Notes: generated by a model from the sequence alone, not told the origin. Shown: positions 44,669 through 54,378, counted from the first letter of the stretch. The stretch is 64,000 nucleotides of DNA from Agathobacter sp. (GCA_022775045.1 JALFLB010000012.1:1-64000), one strand, 5' to 3'. Numbers and translations: made by a program.

Positions 44669-44806
44669 ATGAAGAAGATTCTAGTGAGCAAATGCCTGTA
44701 TGGCGGAGAGATTGTCCGATACGATGGCGGTGATACGACAGAAACAGACCCACGTTTTCTCGAATGGAAAGCAGCAGCTTATCTGGCAGAGCTTGAAGCA
44801 CAGTAG
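44669..44806 (+). pseudogene. DUF523 N-terminal remnant
   Basis: A 45-residue frame (MKKILVSKCLYGGEIVRYDG...) with AATGAGG upstream. It matches the first ~35 residues of DUF523 proteins, which are normally about 150 residues and continue with a CPE motif; here the frame changes to AAYLAELEAQ and stops. It could be a degraded gene or a kept mini-protein. It lies between the M20 hydrolase and the kinase-like gene in the operon. Confidence 0.6.
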
Positions 44807-44820
44807 CGGGAGGTGAAATC

Positions 44821-45447
44821 ATGCAGAATTATGTAATTACAATAGCAAGAGGATTCGGAAGCGGAGGAAAGGATATCGGAACCCGGCTTGGAAAAGAACT
44901 TGGGATTCCCTGCTACGAGCGGCAGATTCTTACAATGGCGTCTGACCAGAGTGGAATCGACGAGAGCGTGTTTGTGGAGACGGACGAGAAGCTGCGGGGC
45001 AAGCATCTGGCGAATTTCCTGCGGCGGATGCCGGTCAGCGGCGTGGTAGAGCCGATGGAGCGAGATTTCATATCGGATGTAAATGTATTCAATATACAGG
45101 CGGATATCATTCGTACGCTGGCAAATACGGAGAGTTGTATCATCATCGGAAAATGTGCAGACGATATCTTGCGTAATTATAGTAACGTGATCAGTGTGTA
45201 TGTGGAAGCACCGCGTGCCGCCTGTGTCAAATCAATTATGGAGAAGATGCATGTTTCCGAAAAGCGTGCCAATTATCTGATTCAGACAACCGATAAATAT
45301 CGCGCCAAGTACTACAGCTACTACACTTCCGGAAAGGATTGGACGAACCCGACCAACTATGACCTGGTGCTCAACAGTGACAGGATCGGCCGTGAGAAAT
45401 GTGTACAGTTAATTAAAGAATATGTCAAAATTCGTTTTGACCAGTAA
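44821..45447 (+). CDS. Cytidylate kinase-like family protein
   Basis: A 208-residue P-loop protein of the Cytidylate_kin2 family (PF13189): ITIARGFGSGGKDIGTRLGKELGIPCYERQIL at the N-terminus (P-loop GSGGKD) and a C-terminal RAKYYSYYTSGKDWTNPTNYDLVLNS. Related proteins are common in Clostridia, and substrates are mostly unknown. It ends the pyrimidine-catabolism operon, 14 bases after the DUF523 remnant, with GGAGGTG as ribosome site, but a link to the pathway is only positional. Confidence 0.8.
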   Translation: MQNYVITIARGFGSGGKDIGTRLGKELGIPCYERQILTMASDQSGIDESVFVETDEKLRGKHLANFLRRMPVSGVVEPMERDFISDVNVFNIQADIIRTLANTESCIIIGKCADDILRNYSNVISVYVEAPRAACVKSIMEKMHVSEKRANYLIQTTDKYRAKYYSYYTSGKDWTNPTNYDLVLNSDRIGREKCVQLIKEYVKIRFDQ

Positions 45448-45509
45448 ATGAAAGATAGAAAGTCCTCACATGAAGTATTTCGTGTGGGGACTTTTCAATC
45501 TTTCATTTA
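45445..45509 (+). terminator. Nested hairpin terminator of the pyrimidine operon
   Basis: Outer stem TAAATGAAAGAT (45445-45456) with ATCTTTCATTTA (45498-45509); inner stem GAAAGTCC-TCACA with TGTGGGGACTTTTC. Confidence 0.6.
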
Positions 45510-45512
45510 CTT

Positions 45513-45529
45513 GTTAAGATAATGTTAAG
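45513..45529 (+). promoter_or_regulatory. Direct repeat, candidate response-regulator site
   Basis: GTTAAG at 45513-45518 and 45524-45529, starts 11 bp apart, about 10 bases before a TTTGATA/TAAGAT promoter (45540-45567). The 11-bp spacing is typical of OmpR/PhoP-type regulators, one of which is encoded in this operon. Confidence 0.45.
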
Positions 45530-45613
45530 GTTTGGCGAGTTTGATAGTAAGAATTCCATGCTAAGATAGGACCATAAAATAAATCACACGATTTGGAAAG
45601 AGGAGGAATTCAT

Positions 45614-46414
45614 ATGTGGAAACGTTCAGACCTGAAAGCGAGAGCGAAGGTTTCATTCAAACGTAACTATTGGAAGAGTGTGCTGATCAGTCTGCTGCTG
45701 GCACTGATTGTGGGAGGCAGCAGTGGTGGCGTTGCAAGTTCTGCAGGGAGTGGTGATGATCCGGAGAGCTACAATGTTACAGAGGAACACAAGAGTACGG
45801 AGAATGATGAGGACCTTCACGAGACGTTTAACGAATTGAATCAGGAAATGGAAAAGGATCTCGGACACTCAGGAAAAATTGCTTTTACAGTAGTTTTTGT
45901 TATTACATTTATAATCGTATTTATGGTATGTATGGCAATCTTCATTATTCTGGCGGCATTTGTAGCAAATCCGCTGGAAGTAGGCTGCAAACGATTCTAT
46001 CTGAGCAACTTAAATGAGCCGGCACAGGTTGGCAATATCGGATACGCTTTTGACAACAATTACAAGAATACTGTGAAGACCATGTTCTTCCGTGACCTGT
46101 TCACCTTCTTGTGGAGTCTGCTTTTCATCATTCCAGGTATTGTGAAGGCATACGAGTACCAGATGATTCCGTACCTGCTTGCAGATAACCCGCAGATGAC
46201 AAAGGAGCAGGCATTTGCTGAGAGCAAGCGCATGATGAATGGCCAGAAATGGAGAGCCTTTGTACTGGATCTGTCCTTCCTTGGATGGAATATTCTGTCG
46301 GCACTTACCATCGGAATTGTAGGAATCTTCTATGTACAGCCGTATATGGATGCAACCCATGCAGCATTGTACGAAGCACTTCGTTATGGTACACCGAATA
46401 GTTCCGTGAACTAG
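45614..46414 (+). CDS. DUF975 family membrane protein
   Basis: A 266-residue membrane protein with a basic N-terminus (MWKRSDLKARAKVSFKRNYWKSV), a first membrane helix, a polar Asp/Glu-rich loop (about 45-88), then four or more helices. The LxxRAKxxFKxNYWK start and the VANPLEVGCKRFYLSN and YQMIPYLLADNP segments are typical of DUF975. Function unknown. GAGGAGG precedes the ATG at 45614. It leads an operon with a two-component system, eight bases from the regulator gene, which suggests it is a target or modulator of that system. Confidence 0.85.
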   Translation: MWKRSDLKARAKVSFKRNYWKSVLISLLLALIVGGSSGGVASSAGSGDDPESYNVTEEHKSTENDEDLHETFNELNQEMEKDLGHSGKIAFTVVFVITFIIVFMVCMAIFIILAAFVANPLEVGCKRFYLSNLNEPAQVGNIGYAFDNNYKNTVKTMFFRDLFTFLWSLLFIIPGIVKAYEYQMIPYLLADNPQMTKEQAFAESKRMMNGQKWRAFVLDLSFLGWNILSALTIGIVGIFYVQPYMDATHAALYEALRYGTPNSSVN

Positions 46415-46422
46415 GAGAGAGT

Positions 46423-47106
46423 ATGAGTTATAAAATTTTAATTGCAGATGATGAGCCGGAGATTCGAAGTCTTCTTCGGCTCTATCTGGAGAATGAAAAT
46501 TATGAGATTGTTGAGGCGGAGGATGGGCAGCAGGCATTAGATCTGCTGCGCCGCCAAAAACCGGATCTGTGCGTTTTAGACATTATGATGCCTAAGATGG
46601 ACGGATTTCATGTGCTACAGGAGATCCGGAAAGAGAGTAATGTTCCCGTCATGATTCTTTCTGCAAAGGATGCAGATTCGGAAAAAATTCTGGGGCTTAA
46701 TCTCGGAGCGGATGATTATCTGGCAAAACCGTTTAATCCATTGGAAGCGGTGGCACGGGTGAATTCCAATATCCGTCGATTTTACGCTCTCGGAACAGGG
46801 GAGGGAGCAGGGCATGCTTTACAGGTACGGGATCTGACACTGGATCAGGAGGCATGTGTTCTTAAAAAGGGAGACAAAACCATTGAACTGACATCTGTTG
46901 AGTACCGGATCATGGAATTGTTTATGCAGCATCCGGGTAAAGTGTATACCAAGCAGCAGATTTATGAGCAGGGCTGGGGAGATATGTATGTGGTGGCAGA
47001 CAACAATATCATGGTCTGTATCAGCAAGCTGCGTGCAAAACTCGATGAGGACCCGGCGGCCTATATCCGCACCATTCGCGGACTTGGTTATCGTCTGGAG
47101 AAGTAG
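46423..47106 (+). CDS. OmpR-family response regulator
   Basis: A 227-residue regulator: receiver domain with the acidic pocket DDE at 9-11, phospho-acceptor D53 in VLDIMMPKMD, and the conserved Lys in LAKPF; and a winged-helix DNA-binding domain (about 130-227) ending IRTIRGLGYRLEK. It is partnered by the histidine kinase three bases downstream, and may bind the GTTAAG repeats at 45513-45529. Confidence 0.93.
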   Translation: MSYKILIADDEPEIRSLLRLYLENENYEIVEAEDGQQALDLLRRQKPDLCVLDIMMPKMDGFHVLQEIRKESNVPVMILSAKDADSEKILGLNLGADDYLAKPFNPLEAVARVNSNIRRFYALGTGEGAGHALQVRDLTLDQEACVLKKGDKTIELTSVEYRIMELFMQHPGKVYTKQQIYEQGWGDMYVVADNNIMVCISKLRAKLDEDPAAYIRTIRGLGYRLEK

Positions 47107-47109
47107 TAT

Positions 47110-48321
47110 ATGCATAGAGAAGACAGTCTGCAGTGGTTTTTGATAAAAAAATTTATAGAGATTCTGGTTGTTGTCGGGATTGCAGAGTATGCAATCAATG
47201 TCATTGTTAATCAGTGTGTGATACCGCTTGTGCTGGTCCGGTTTTTCCCCGGATATGTGGATAGGATTACGGTAGGCGGATTTGAGATTATTCTTTTGAT
47301 GATTGCAATTTTGCTGATTTTAGTAATAAGTGCGTTGCAGCTGATTCTTCCTGCTACAGTCAGGGATACCGCTCAGTTTTTGGGAGAGCAGGTTCAGAAT
47401 GGTTTTTCCCACCTGATGCCGGAACTTCAAACAAACCTGTCCATTGTCCAGATGGATAAGCAAGAGGTGTTGCTCCTCTTTTTGATACTGGTTTTGGTGG
47501 CATATGTCATTCTGCTTCCATATATTATCGGGGCGGTTGTATTTGCGAGGATTATCATGCGGGAATTCAAACAGATCCAGAGGGAGAGGGAGGAAGCACA
47601 GAAGGAATTTGATCGAAAGCGGAATCTGATGCTTTCTGACATTGCTCATGATTTGCGAACACCGATGACAACCGTGTCGGGTTATGCAAAAGCACTTTCG
47701 GATGGCATGGTGACGGACCCGGAACGCAGACAGGAATACCTGGAGTCAATTCAGAACAAGTCCGTGCGGATGAACGATCTGATTAACCTGCTGTTCGAGT
47801 ATGTGAAGCTGGACAGTGACGGTTTTACCCTTGACCGCAAGGAGTTGGATTTGTGTGAACTATTGCGGGAAAATGCGGCCCTTGTTTATTCCGATGTGGA
47901 GTCAGCAGGCATGGAGCTGGAGGTGGAGATTCCGGAGGAGAAAGCTCTGGTATCAGCAGATGCGGTGCAGCTGTCGCGGGTGGTGACAAATCTTCTTACG
48001 AATGCTATGCGACATAACGGATCGGGAACGAAGATTGGGCTTTTCATGATCCGGGAGCTTGACAGGATTTATATTCTGGTGGCGGACAGCGGATCTTTTA
48101 TTTCGGATGAACTGCAGCAGAAGCTGTTTGAGCCCTTTGCAAGGGGAGATGATTCCAGAGGGAGCAGTGGGGGAAGTGGACTCGGGCTCTCCATCGCCAA
48201 AAAGATTGTACAGATGCATGGCTGGGATTTAAAGCTTGTGCAGCAGCCTCAGATTCAGCATTATGCAGGGGTGGAGCGCTATGCGAAGGCTTTTGTGATT
48301 ACGCTCAACATGAATTTTTGA
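47110..48321 (+). CDS. Sensor histidine kinase
   Basis: A 403-residue kinase with three hydrophobic segments (about 12-35, 57-80, 118-145), a short HAMP-like coil (EFKQIQREREEAQKEFDRKR), H-box with phospho-His180 in DIAHDLRTPMT, N-box NLLTNAMRHNG, and G-boxes ADSGSF and GSGLGLSIAKKIV. It lacks a large extracellular domain, so it likely senses within the membrane, as intramembrane kinases do. Confidence 0.92.
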   Translation: MHREDSLQWFLIKKFIEILVVVGIAEYAINVIVNQCVIPLVLVRFFPGYVDRITVGGFEIILLMIAILLILVISALQLILPATVRDTAQFLGEQVQNGFSHLMPELQTNLSIVQMDKQEVLLLFLILVLVAYVILLPYIIGAVVFARIIMREFKQIQREREEAQKEFDRKRNLMLSDIAHDLRTPMTTVSGYAKALSDGMVTDPERRQEYLESIQNKSVRMNDLINLLFEYVKLDSDGFTLDRKELDLCELLRENAALVYSDVESAGMELEVEIPEEKALVSADAVQLSRVVTNLLTNAMRHNGSGTKIGLFMIRELDRIYILVADSGSFISDELQQKLFEPFARGDDSRGSSGGSGLGLSIAKKIVQMHGWDLKLVQQPQIQHYAGVERYAKAFVITLNMNF

Positions 48322-48370
48322 CAGAAAATGGTTCCATAATTGATTATTAATTATGAGAAGAAACTTCCTG

Positions 48371-48399
48371 TTGTATTTTATATGGGAAATCGATACAAT
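48371..48399 (+). promoter_or_regulatory. Sigma-A promoter for the NfeD/band-7 operon
   Basis: TTGTAT (48371-48376), 17-bp spacer, TACAAT (48394-48399). Confidence 0.5.
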
Positions 48400-48437
48400 A
48401 AATCTGATAGAGGGAAAATGAAGAAAGGGGGATTTCT

Positions 48438-48896
48438 ATGAAAACAGTATTAGCTCTGACAGACCCATACATTATTTTGTGGGTCATACTGATTATTGCC
48501 TTTGTAGTTGGCGAATTGGTCAGTGTCGGTCTTACATCAATCTGGTTTGCAGCAGGTTCGCTGGTGGCATTGATTGCCGCAGTGCTTGGAGCGGGACCTC
48601 TGGTGCAGTTTGCGTTTTTTCTTGCGGTGTCCGTACTGTTGCTTGCATCGACGAGAAAATGGGCGCAGAAGTACATCAATTCCAGGACGCAGAGCACAAA
48701 TGCCGACCGCATTATCGGAGAGAGAATTAAGATTACAGAGCGTGTAAGTAACATTGATCAGACCGGGATGGCAGTTGTCCTGGGCAAAGAATGGACGGTA
48801 CGTACCCGCTCAGATAGTGAGGTCATTGAAGTGGGACAATATGCAAAGGTACTGGAAATCAGTGGTGTGAAGTTGATTGTTGAAAAGGAGGATTAG
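48438..48896 (+). CDS. NfeD family membrane protein
   Basis: A 152-residue protein: two to three membrane helices (about 12-75), then a C-terminal OB-fold domain (about 90-150, GERIKITERVSNIDQTGMAVVLGKEWTVRT). It is the short NfeD form that pairs with a flotillin/stomatin-like protein, encoded four bases downstream. It probably organises membrane microdomains. Confidence 0.9.
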   Translation: MKTVLALTDPYIILWVILIIAFVVGELVSVGLTSIWFAAGSLVALIAAVLGAGPLVQFAFFLAVSVLLLASTRKWAQKYINSRTQSTNADRIIGERIKITERVSNIDQTGMAVVLGKEWTVRTRSDSEVIEVGQYAKVLEISGVKLIVEKED

Positions 48897-48899
48897 AAT

Positions 48900-49832
48900 A
48901 TGCCAGGAATGGGAATGTTAGCGCTGGTGATTATCATCATTATCGCGCTGGTAATTATTGTAAGTTGTGTAAAGATTGTACCGCAGGCACATGCGGCAGT
49001 TGTTGAGCGATTGGGCGGTTATTTGACCACATGGTCGGTAGGACTTCATTTCAAAGTGCCGTTTATTGATCGAATCGCAAGAAATGTTCTTTTAAAAGAG
49101 CAGGTTGTTGATTTTCCACCGCAGCCGGTAATTACGAAGGATAACGTAACAATGCAGATTGATACGGTAGTGTATTTTGAGATTACGGATCCGAAGCTGT
49201 ATGCATATGGTGTAGAGAACCCAATCATGGCAATCGAGAATCTGACTGCTACTACGCTTCGTAACATTATCGGTGATCTTGAGCTGGATGAGACACTGAC
49301 ATCACGCGAGACGATTAATACCAAGATGCGTGCAACACTTGATGTTGCAACGGATCCATGGGGTATCAAGGTAAACCGTGTTGAGCTTAAGAACATCATT
49401 CCGCCTAAGGCAATTCAGGATGCCATGGAGAAGCAGATGAAGGCAGAGCGTGAGCGTCGTGAGGCAATTCTTCGTGCAGAGGGTGAGAAGAAGTCTACGA
49501 TTCTTGTTGCAGAGGGTAATAAGGAATCTGCAATTCTTGATGCAGAGGCAGAGAAGCAGGCAGCCATTCTTCGTGCTGAGGCACAGAAGGAAGCAACCAT
49601 CAAGGAGGCAGAAGGTCAGGCAGCTGCAATTCTTAAGATTCAGCAGGCGAACGCAGATGGACTTCGTATGTTAAAGGAGGCATCTCCGGACAGTGCCGTG
49701 TTGCAGCTCAAGAGTTTAGAAGCTTTTGCCAAGGCGGCAGACGGCAAGGCAACCAAAATCATTATTCCATCAGAAATTCAGGGAATTGCAGGGCTCAGCA
49801 AGTCCATCGTAGAGGTCGCAAAGGAAAATTAA
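48900..49832 (+). CDS. SPFH/band 7 (stomatin-like) protein
   Basis: A 310-residue protein: N-terminal membrane anchor (about 5-25), band-7 domain (about 28-185, VPQAHAAVVERLGGYLTTWSVGLHFKVPFIDRI...), then a coiled coil of near-repeats (EGEKKSTILVAEGNKESA, AEAEKQAAILRAEAQKEA) and a C-terminal tail. It resembles QmcA/HflK-type scaffolds and forms an operon with NfeD. GGAGGATTAG precedes the ATG. Likely a membrane scaffold; partners unknown. Confidence 0.92.
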   Translation: MPGMGMLALVIIIIIALVIIVSCVKIVPQAHAAVVERLGGYLTTWSVGLHFKVPFIDRIARNVLLKEQVVDFPPQPVITKDNVTMQIDTVVYFEITDPKLYAYGVENPIMAIENLTATTLRNIIGDLELDETLTSRETINTKMRATLDVATDPWGIKVNRVELKNIIPPKAIQDAMEKQMKAERERREAILRAEGEKKSTILVAEGNKESAILDAEAEKQAAILRAEAQKEATIKEAEGQAAAILKIQQANADGLRMLKEASPDSAVLQLKSLEAFAKAADGKATKIIIPSEIQGIAGLSKSIVEVAKEN

Positions 49833-49855
49833 AAACGGTAGAACGAGTGTAAAAA

Positions 49856-49889
49856 AGCAGGACTATCCCGTGGGATGGTCCTGTTTTTG
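49856..49889 (+). terminator. Terminator of the NfeD/band-7 operon
   Basis: CAGGACTATCCC (49858-49869) pairs with GGGATGGTCCTG (49872-49883), followed by TTTTT. Confidence 0.9.
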
Positions 49890-50003
49890 TATAAAAGTAC
49901 TTTATTTGCGTATATGAAAATGGTATACTAAACATTAATATGGCATTTTATTTTCCGATGGATTGCGCCGGAGACCGGCGTTTATAAAAACAAGGAGAGC
50001 AAG

Positions 50004-52055
50004 ATGAAATCAAAGGTTCGATTTAAGGGTAAGATGAAGTCTTATCTGTGTTGGCCTCTATTACTGACCATTCCTCTGGTATTGGCAGATATAGGGTTTT
50101 ATTTTTATGATGTCTCGACAGGGATTGTGATGTCTGGCTTTACGATTATCTATTTTACGCTGGAGCTGTGTCTGTATCAGTATATGAAGCCCCAGTTGAC
50201 GAATGAGATCGTTAATTTTGCCATGCAGTATGCGACAGTACAGAAGAGGCTGCTGAATGAATTTGAGATTCCGTATGCCCTGCTCGATTATACCGGCAAA
50301 ATTTTGTGGGTCAATGAACAATTTTCGGAACTGACGGGGGTTGACCGGGATTATCATAAGTCGATCACTACCCTGTTTTCTACGATAACCCGGGAGTTTC
50401 TCCAGAAAAACGATGGGACACAGAATGTACGTCTGGAAAAGCAGAACCATGTTTTCCGGATTTCACTGAACCGGATCTATTTTGACGACATTATGGAGCA
50501 GAGCAGCGCAATTGAGATGGAGGGATCCGAGGATTTCCTTACGGCGTTGTATTTGTTTGATGAAACGGAGCTGAATCATTATAAGCAGGAAAATTTGGAA
50601 CAGAAACAGGTTTCTGCTTTGGTGTATATTGATAATTATGAGGAAGCGCTTGACAGTATCGAAGATGTAAAGAGATCTCTTCTGATTGCACTTGTTGACC
50701 GGAAGGTAAACCAGTATTTTGCCAAGAGGGATGCGCTTGTACGCAAGATAGAGAAAGATAAGTATTTTGTTGTATTCAAATATAAATACTTAAAGCCAAT
50801 GATGGAAGATAAATTCAGCGTACTCGAGGATGTGAAAACAGTCAAGGTTGGCAACGAGATGGCGGTAACACTCAGTATTGGTGTCGGAATCAAAGGATCT
50901 TCCTATAATGAGGGATATGAGCAGGCCCGTGCTGCCATTGATCTTGCCCTTGGACGAGGCGGGGATCAGGTTGTCGTTAAGGAAGGTGAAGAGATTGCCT
51001 ATTTCGGCGGCAAGGCGAAGCAGGTTGAGAGGAATACTCGTGTGAAGGCCCGCGTGAAGGCACATGCGCTTCATGAAATTATAGAGAGCCGAGAGAATGT
51101 GATCATCATGGGGCACAGCCTGACAGATGTGGATGCCCTTGGTGCCGGAATCGGTATTTTCTGTGCAGCCCGGGTTCTTGGGAAAAAAGCACAGATTGTC
51201 ATCAATGAGCCAACTACATCGATTCGTCCGTTAATGGAGTGTTTTTCATCGGAGAAGGGGTATCCGGAGGATATGTTTATCGATAGCGAGACTGCGCTTG
51301 ATATGGTCAACCGCAACACGCTTGTGATGGTGGTCGATACAAACCGGCCAAGCTATACGGAGTGTCCGGAACTGCTGACCCAGACAGATACGATCGTAGT
51401 TTTTGATCATCACCGGCAAAGCAGCGAAGTTATTGAGAATCCAATTCTGTCCTACATTGAGCCATATGCGTCCTCCGCATGTGAGATGGTGGCAGAGGTG
51501 CTGCAGTATTTTCAGGAGGGATTTAAGCTTTCCTCGGAGGAGGCAGACTGCATTTATGCAGGAATTCTCATTGATACGAACAATTTTATGACAAAAACGG
51601 GCGTTCGGACATTCGAAGCTGCAGCCTATCTGAAACGTTCCGGCGCAGAGGTCACCAGAGTCCGTAAGATGCTGAGGAATGATATGGCTTGCTATAAGGC
51701 GAGGGCCGAGGCTGTCCGCCATGCCGAGGTATACCGCGGTGCATTTGCCATCTCGGTCTGCCCGAGTGAGGATCTTGAAAGTCCGACGATTGTCGGTGCG
51801 CAGGCAGCAAATGAGCTGCTTAACATTATTGGGATTAAGGCATCGTTCGTTTTGACAGAATATTCCGGCAAAATTTATATCAGTTCCCGTTCCATTGACG
51901 AGATTAATGTGCAGTTGATCATGGAGAGGCTGGGTGGAGGTGGTCATTTGAATGTGGCAGGCGCACAGCTGACAAACTGCACAATATCGCAGGCAAAGCA
52001 TGCGATTATGGAAACATTGGATGAAATGCTTAAAGAAGGAGATATACAGGAATGA
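50004..52055 (+). CDS. gdpP: c-di-AMP phosphodiesterase GdpP
   Basis: A 683-residue membrane enzyme: two N-terminal helices (about 14-55), a PAS-like domain (about 75-165), a degenerate GGDEF domain (about 195-320), and DHH/DHHA1 domains (about 350-680) with [28 protein letters not shown] and [12 protein letters not shown]. The DHH part hydrolyses c-di-AMP to pApA, controlling potassium and osmotic balance; KtrA in this window is a known type of target. The gene overlaps rplI (ATGA) and leads into dnaB, a conserved Firmicute order. Confidence 0.95.
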   Translation: MKSKVRFKGKMKSYLCWPLLLTIPLVLADIGFYFYDVSTGIVMSGFTIIYFTLELCLYQYMKPQLTNEIVNFAMQYATVQKRLLNEFEIPYALLDYTGKILWVNEQFSELTGVDRDYHKSITTLFSTITREFLQKNDGTQNVRLEKQNHVFRISLNRIYFDDIMEQSSAIEMEGSEDFLTALYLFDETELNHYKQENLEQKQVSALVYIDNYEEALDSIEDVKRSLLIALVDRKVNQYFAKRDALVRKIEKDKYFVVFKYKYLKPMMEDKFSVLEDVKTVKVGNEMAVTLSIGVGIKGSSYNEGYEQARAAIDLALGRGGDQVVVKEGEEIAYFGGKAKQVERNTRVKARVKAHALHEIIESRENVIIMGHSLTDVDALGAGIGIFCAARVLGKKAQIVINEPTTSIRPLMECFSSEKGYPEDMFIDSETALDMVNRNTLVMVVDTNRPSYTECPELLTQTDTIVVFDHHRQSSEVIENPILSYIEPYASSACEMVAEVLQYFQEGFKLSSEEADCIYAGILIDTNNFMTKTGVRTFEAAAYLKRSGAEVTRVRKMLRNDMACYKARAEAVRHAEVYRGAFAISVCPSEDLESPTIVGAQAANELLNIIGIKASFVLTEYSGKIYISSRSIDEINVQLIMERLGGGGHLNVAGAQLTNCTISQAKHAIMETLDEMLKEGDIQE

Positions 52056-52498
52056 AAATAATATTATTGGAAGACGTAAAAGCACTTGGAAAAAAAGGTG
52101 AGATTGTAACAGTAAGTGATGGGTATGCACGGAATGCGATTCTGCCGAAAAAGCTTGGGGTGGAAGCTACGAGTAAGAATTTAAATGATCTAAAGCTTCA
52201 GAACCAGCATGCGGATAAGGTTGCAGCTGAAAATTTAGAGCATGCGAAGGAGCTTGCCAAGACAGTTGAGACGCAGAAGGTTGTTGTCAAAATTAAGACC
52301 GGTGAGGGAGGAAAGATTTTTGGTTCCATTTCTACCAAAGAGATTGCTCAAGCGGCAAAGGAACAGACCGGATTGGATCTGGATAAGAAGAAAATGCAGT
52401 TGAGCGATCCCATCAAGGCATTGGGAACTTATGAAGTTTCCGTTAAGCTTCATCCAAAGGTTACAGCGAAACTGTCAGTGCAGGTAGTAGAAGAGTAA
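52052..52498 (+). CDS. rplI: 50S ribosomal protein bL9
   Basis: A 148-residue protein with the conserved N-terminal domain [28 protein letters not shown], a long connecting helix and a C-terminal domain ending in QVVEE. The start overlaps the gdpP stop, so translation is probably coupled. Confidence 0.97.
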   Translation: MKIILLEDVKALGKKGEIVTVSDGYARNAILPKKLGVEATSKNLNDLKLQNQHADKVAAENLEHAKELAKTVETQKVVVKIKTGEGGKIFGSISTKEIAQAAKEQTGLDLDKKKMQLSDPIKALGTYEVSVKLHPKVTAKLSVQVVEE

Positions 52499-52518
52499 AA
52501 GGAATAGGAGGAAAACGC

Positions 52519-53850
52519 TTGGAGGAGACATTGATCAAGCGGATTATGCCCAATAGTCTTGAGGCGGAACAGTCGGTTGTCGGTTCCATGATTATGGATA
52601 AGGAAGCCATTGTTACAGCGATGGAGATCCTTTTAAAAGAGGATTTCTATCATCAGCAGTACGGAATTCTTTTTGACGCCATGGTGGAACTTTACAGTGA
52701 GGGGCAGCCGGTGGATCTGGTCACGCTGCAGAACAGGCTCAAGGAGAAGGATGTGCCGAGCGAGGTTTCCAGTCTCGAGTATGTTGCGGACTTAATGCGG
52801 GCGGTGCCGACATCTGCGAATATCAAGTATTATTGTAATATTGTAAAAGAGAATGCCATGAAGCGGAAACTGATCCGTGTCATGGAGGAGATAGAGAATG
52901 AGTGCTATGCGGGAAAGGAATCCTTAGAGAGTGTTCTTGATAAGACCGAACATGATGTGTTTGCCCTGCTTTCGAGCAGAACAGGTGGAGATTATGTCCC
53001 GATTCGTCAGGTTGTTATGAATGCTCTTGAGAAAATCGAGAAAGCATCGCAGCAGTCCGGTACGGTCACGGGTATTCCAACCGGATTCATTGATCTTGAT
53101 TATCGCACGGCAGGTCTGCAGCCATCCGATCTGATTTTGGTGGCGGCCAGACCTTCCATGGGTAAGACCGCTTTTGTTTTGAACATTGCACAGTATGTGG
53201 CGTTTCACGAGAATATGTGTACTGCCATCTTTTCTCTCGAAATGTCGAAGGAACAGCTGGTGAACCGACTGTTCTCTCTTGAATCAAGGGTGGATGCGCA
53301 GGCACTTCGTACCGGTAATCTTTCGGATGCCGACTGGGAAAAACTGGTGGAGGGAGCCGGAATCATTGGGGATTCCGAGCTGATTATCGACGACACCCCG
53401 GGTATCAGTATTTCTGAGATGCGCAGTAAGTGCAGAAAGTATAAATTGGAGCATGATTTAAAGCTTATCATTATTGACTACCTGCAGCTGATGTCTGGTT
53501 CCGGGCGCAGTTCGGATAGCCGTCAGCAGGAGATTTCTGATATTTCCCGTTCATTGAAAGCTCTTGCAAGAGAACTGAATGTTCCGGTTGTCGCGCTATC
53601 CCAGCTTTCCCGTGCAGTGGAACAAAGGCCGGATCACCGGCCGATGCTTTCCGATCTTCGAGAATCCGGAGCCATCGAGCAGGATGCCGATGTGGTCATG
53701 TTTATTTACCGTGATGATTACTACAATAAAGATACAGAGCTAAAGGGAATTTCCGAGATTATCATTGCAAAACAGCGTAATGGTCCGATTGGAACCGTTA
53801 ATCTGGCTTGGCTGCCTGAATATACGAAGTTTGCAAATCTTGAGAGATAA
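52519..53850 (+). CDS. dnaB: Replicative DNA helicase DnaB
   Basis: A 443-residue hexameric helicase: N-terminal domain (1-150, PNSLEAEQSVVGSMIMDKEAI) and RecA-like C-terminal domain with Walker A ARPSMGKTAF (about 213-222), Walker B LIIIDYLQLMSG, and SDLRESGAIEQDADVVMFIYR. It unwinds DNA at replication forks. The start is TTG, with AGGAGG seven bases upstream; no better ATG is near. Confidence 0.95.
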   Translation: MEETLIKRIMPNSLEAEQSVVGSMIMDKEAIVTAMEILLKEDFYHQQYGILFDAMVELYSEGQPVDLVTLQNRLKEKDVPSEVSSLEYVADLMRAVPTSANIKYYCNIVKENAMKRKLIRVMEEIENECYAGKESLESVLDKTEHDVFALLSSRTGGDYVPIRQVVMNALEKIEKASQQSGTVTGIPTGFIDLDYRTAGLQPSDLILVAARPSMGKTAFVLNIAQYVAFHENMCTAIFSLEMSKEQLVNRLFSLESRVDAQALRTGNLSDADWEKLVEGAGIIGDSELIIDDTPGISISEMRSKCRKYKLEHDLKLIIIDYLQLMSGSGRSSDSRQQEISDISRSLKALARELNVPVVALSQLSRAVEQRPDHRPMLSDLRESGAIEQDADVVMFIYRDDYYNKDTELKGISEIIIAKQRNGPIGTVNLAWLPEYTKFANLER

Positions 53851-53874
53851 AAATACATAGAGGAGAGAAAGAAA

Positions 53875-54378
53875 ATGTCATTCTTTGATGAAGTGGGCAA
53901 AAAAATTACAGATGTAAGTCAGGAAACTATCCAGAAGACAAAAAACATGGCAGATACTGCGAAAATGAATTCTGCGATTGCGGAAGAAGAGCAGAAAATT
54001 AAGCTTGCCAGTGAACAGATTGGAAGAATTTATGTTCAGAAGTACAGGGAGAATCCGGAGCCGGAATTTGCAGATTATGTTAAACAGGTGATTATTGCGG
54101 AGCAGAAGATTGCGGAGCTGAAACATACGATCCAGGAGTTGAAAGGGATGGTATCATGTCCGCAGTGCAGGGCAATGGTGGATAAAGAAGCAATGTTCTG
54201 TCCGTTATGCGGCAGTGCAATGCCAAAGAAAGTGCAGCCGGTGGTTACATCATATTGTACATCTTGTGGAGCGGCAATTGTCGCGGGCCAGAAATTCTGC
54301 GTGTCCTGCGGAACCCCGGTAAACACAGGAGAGATGCAGCAGTCAGAAGGTCGTGAGGCATCGGAGACAGAAGCATAA
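53875..54378 (+). CDS. Coiled-coil protein with two zinc ribbons
   Basis: A 167-residue cytoplasmic protein: helical/coiled-coil part (1-95, MSFFDEVGKKITDVSQETIQ...), then two zinc ribbons, CPQCRAMV...CPLCGSAM (about 97-119) and CTSCGAAI...CVSCGTPV (about 129-151), and an acidic tail. Nothing enzymatic is visible. It follows dnaB by 24 bases and starts a cluster in which three successive genes encode N- or C-terminal zinc ribbons. Confidence 0.75.
   Translation: MSFFDEVGKKITDVSQETIQKTKNMADTAKMNSAIAEEEQKIKLASEQIGRIYVQKYRENPEPEFADYVKQVIIAEQKIAELKHTIQELKGMVSCPQCRAMVDKEAMFCPLCGSAMPKKVQPVVTSYCTSCGAAIVAGQKFCVSCGTPVNTGEMQQSEGREASETEA

Noticed and set aside
49415-49640. Repeated DNA in the band-7 gene as a possible CRISPR or tandem array
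   Set aside because: The near-repeats are in frame and encode the alternating Ala/Glu/Lys coiled coil usual for SPFH proteins.
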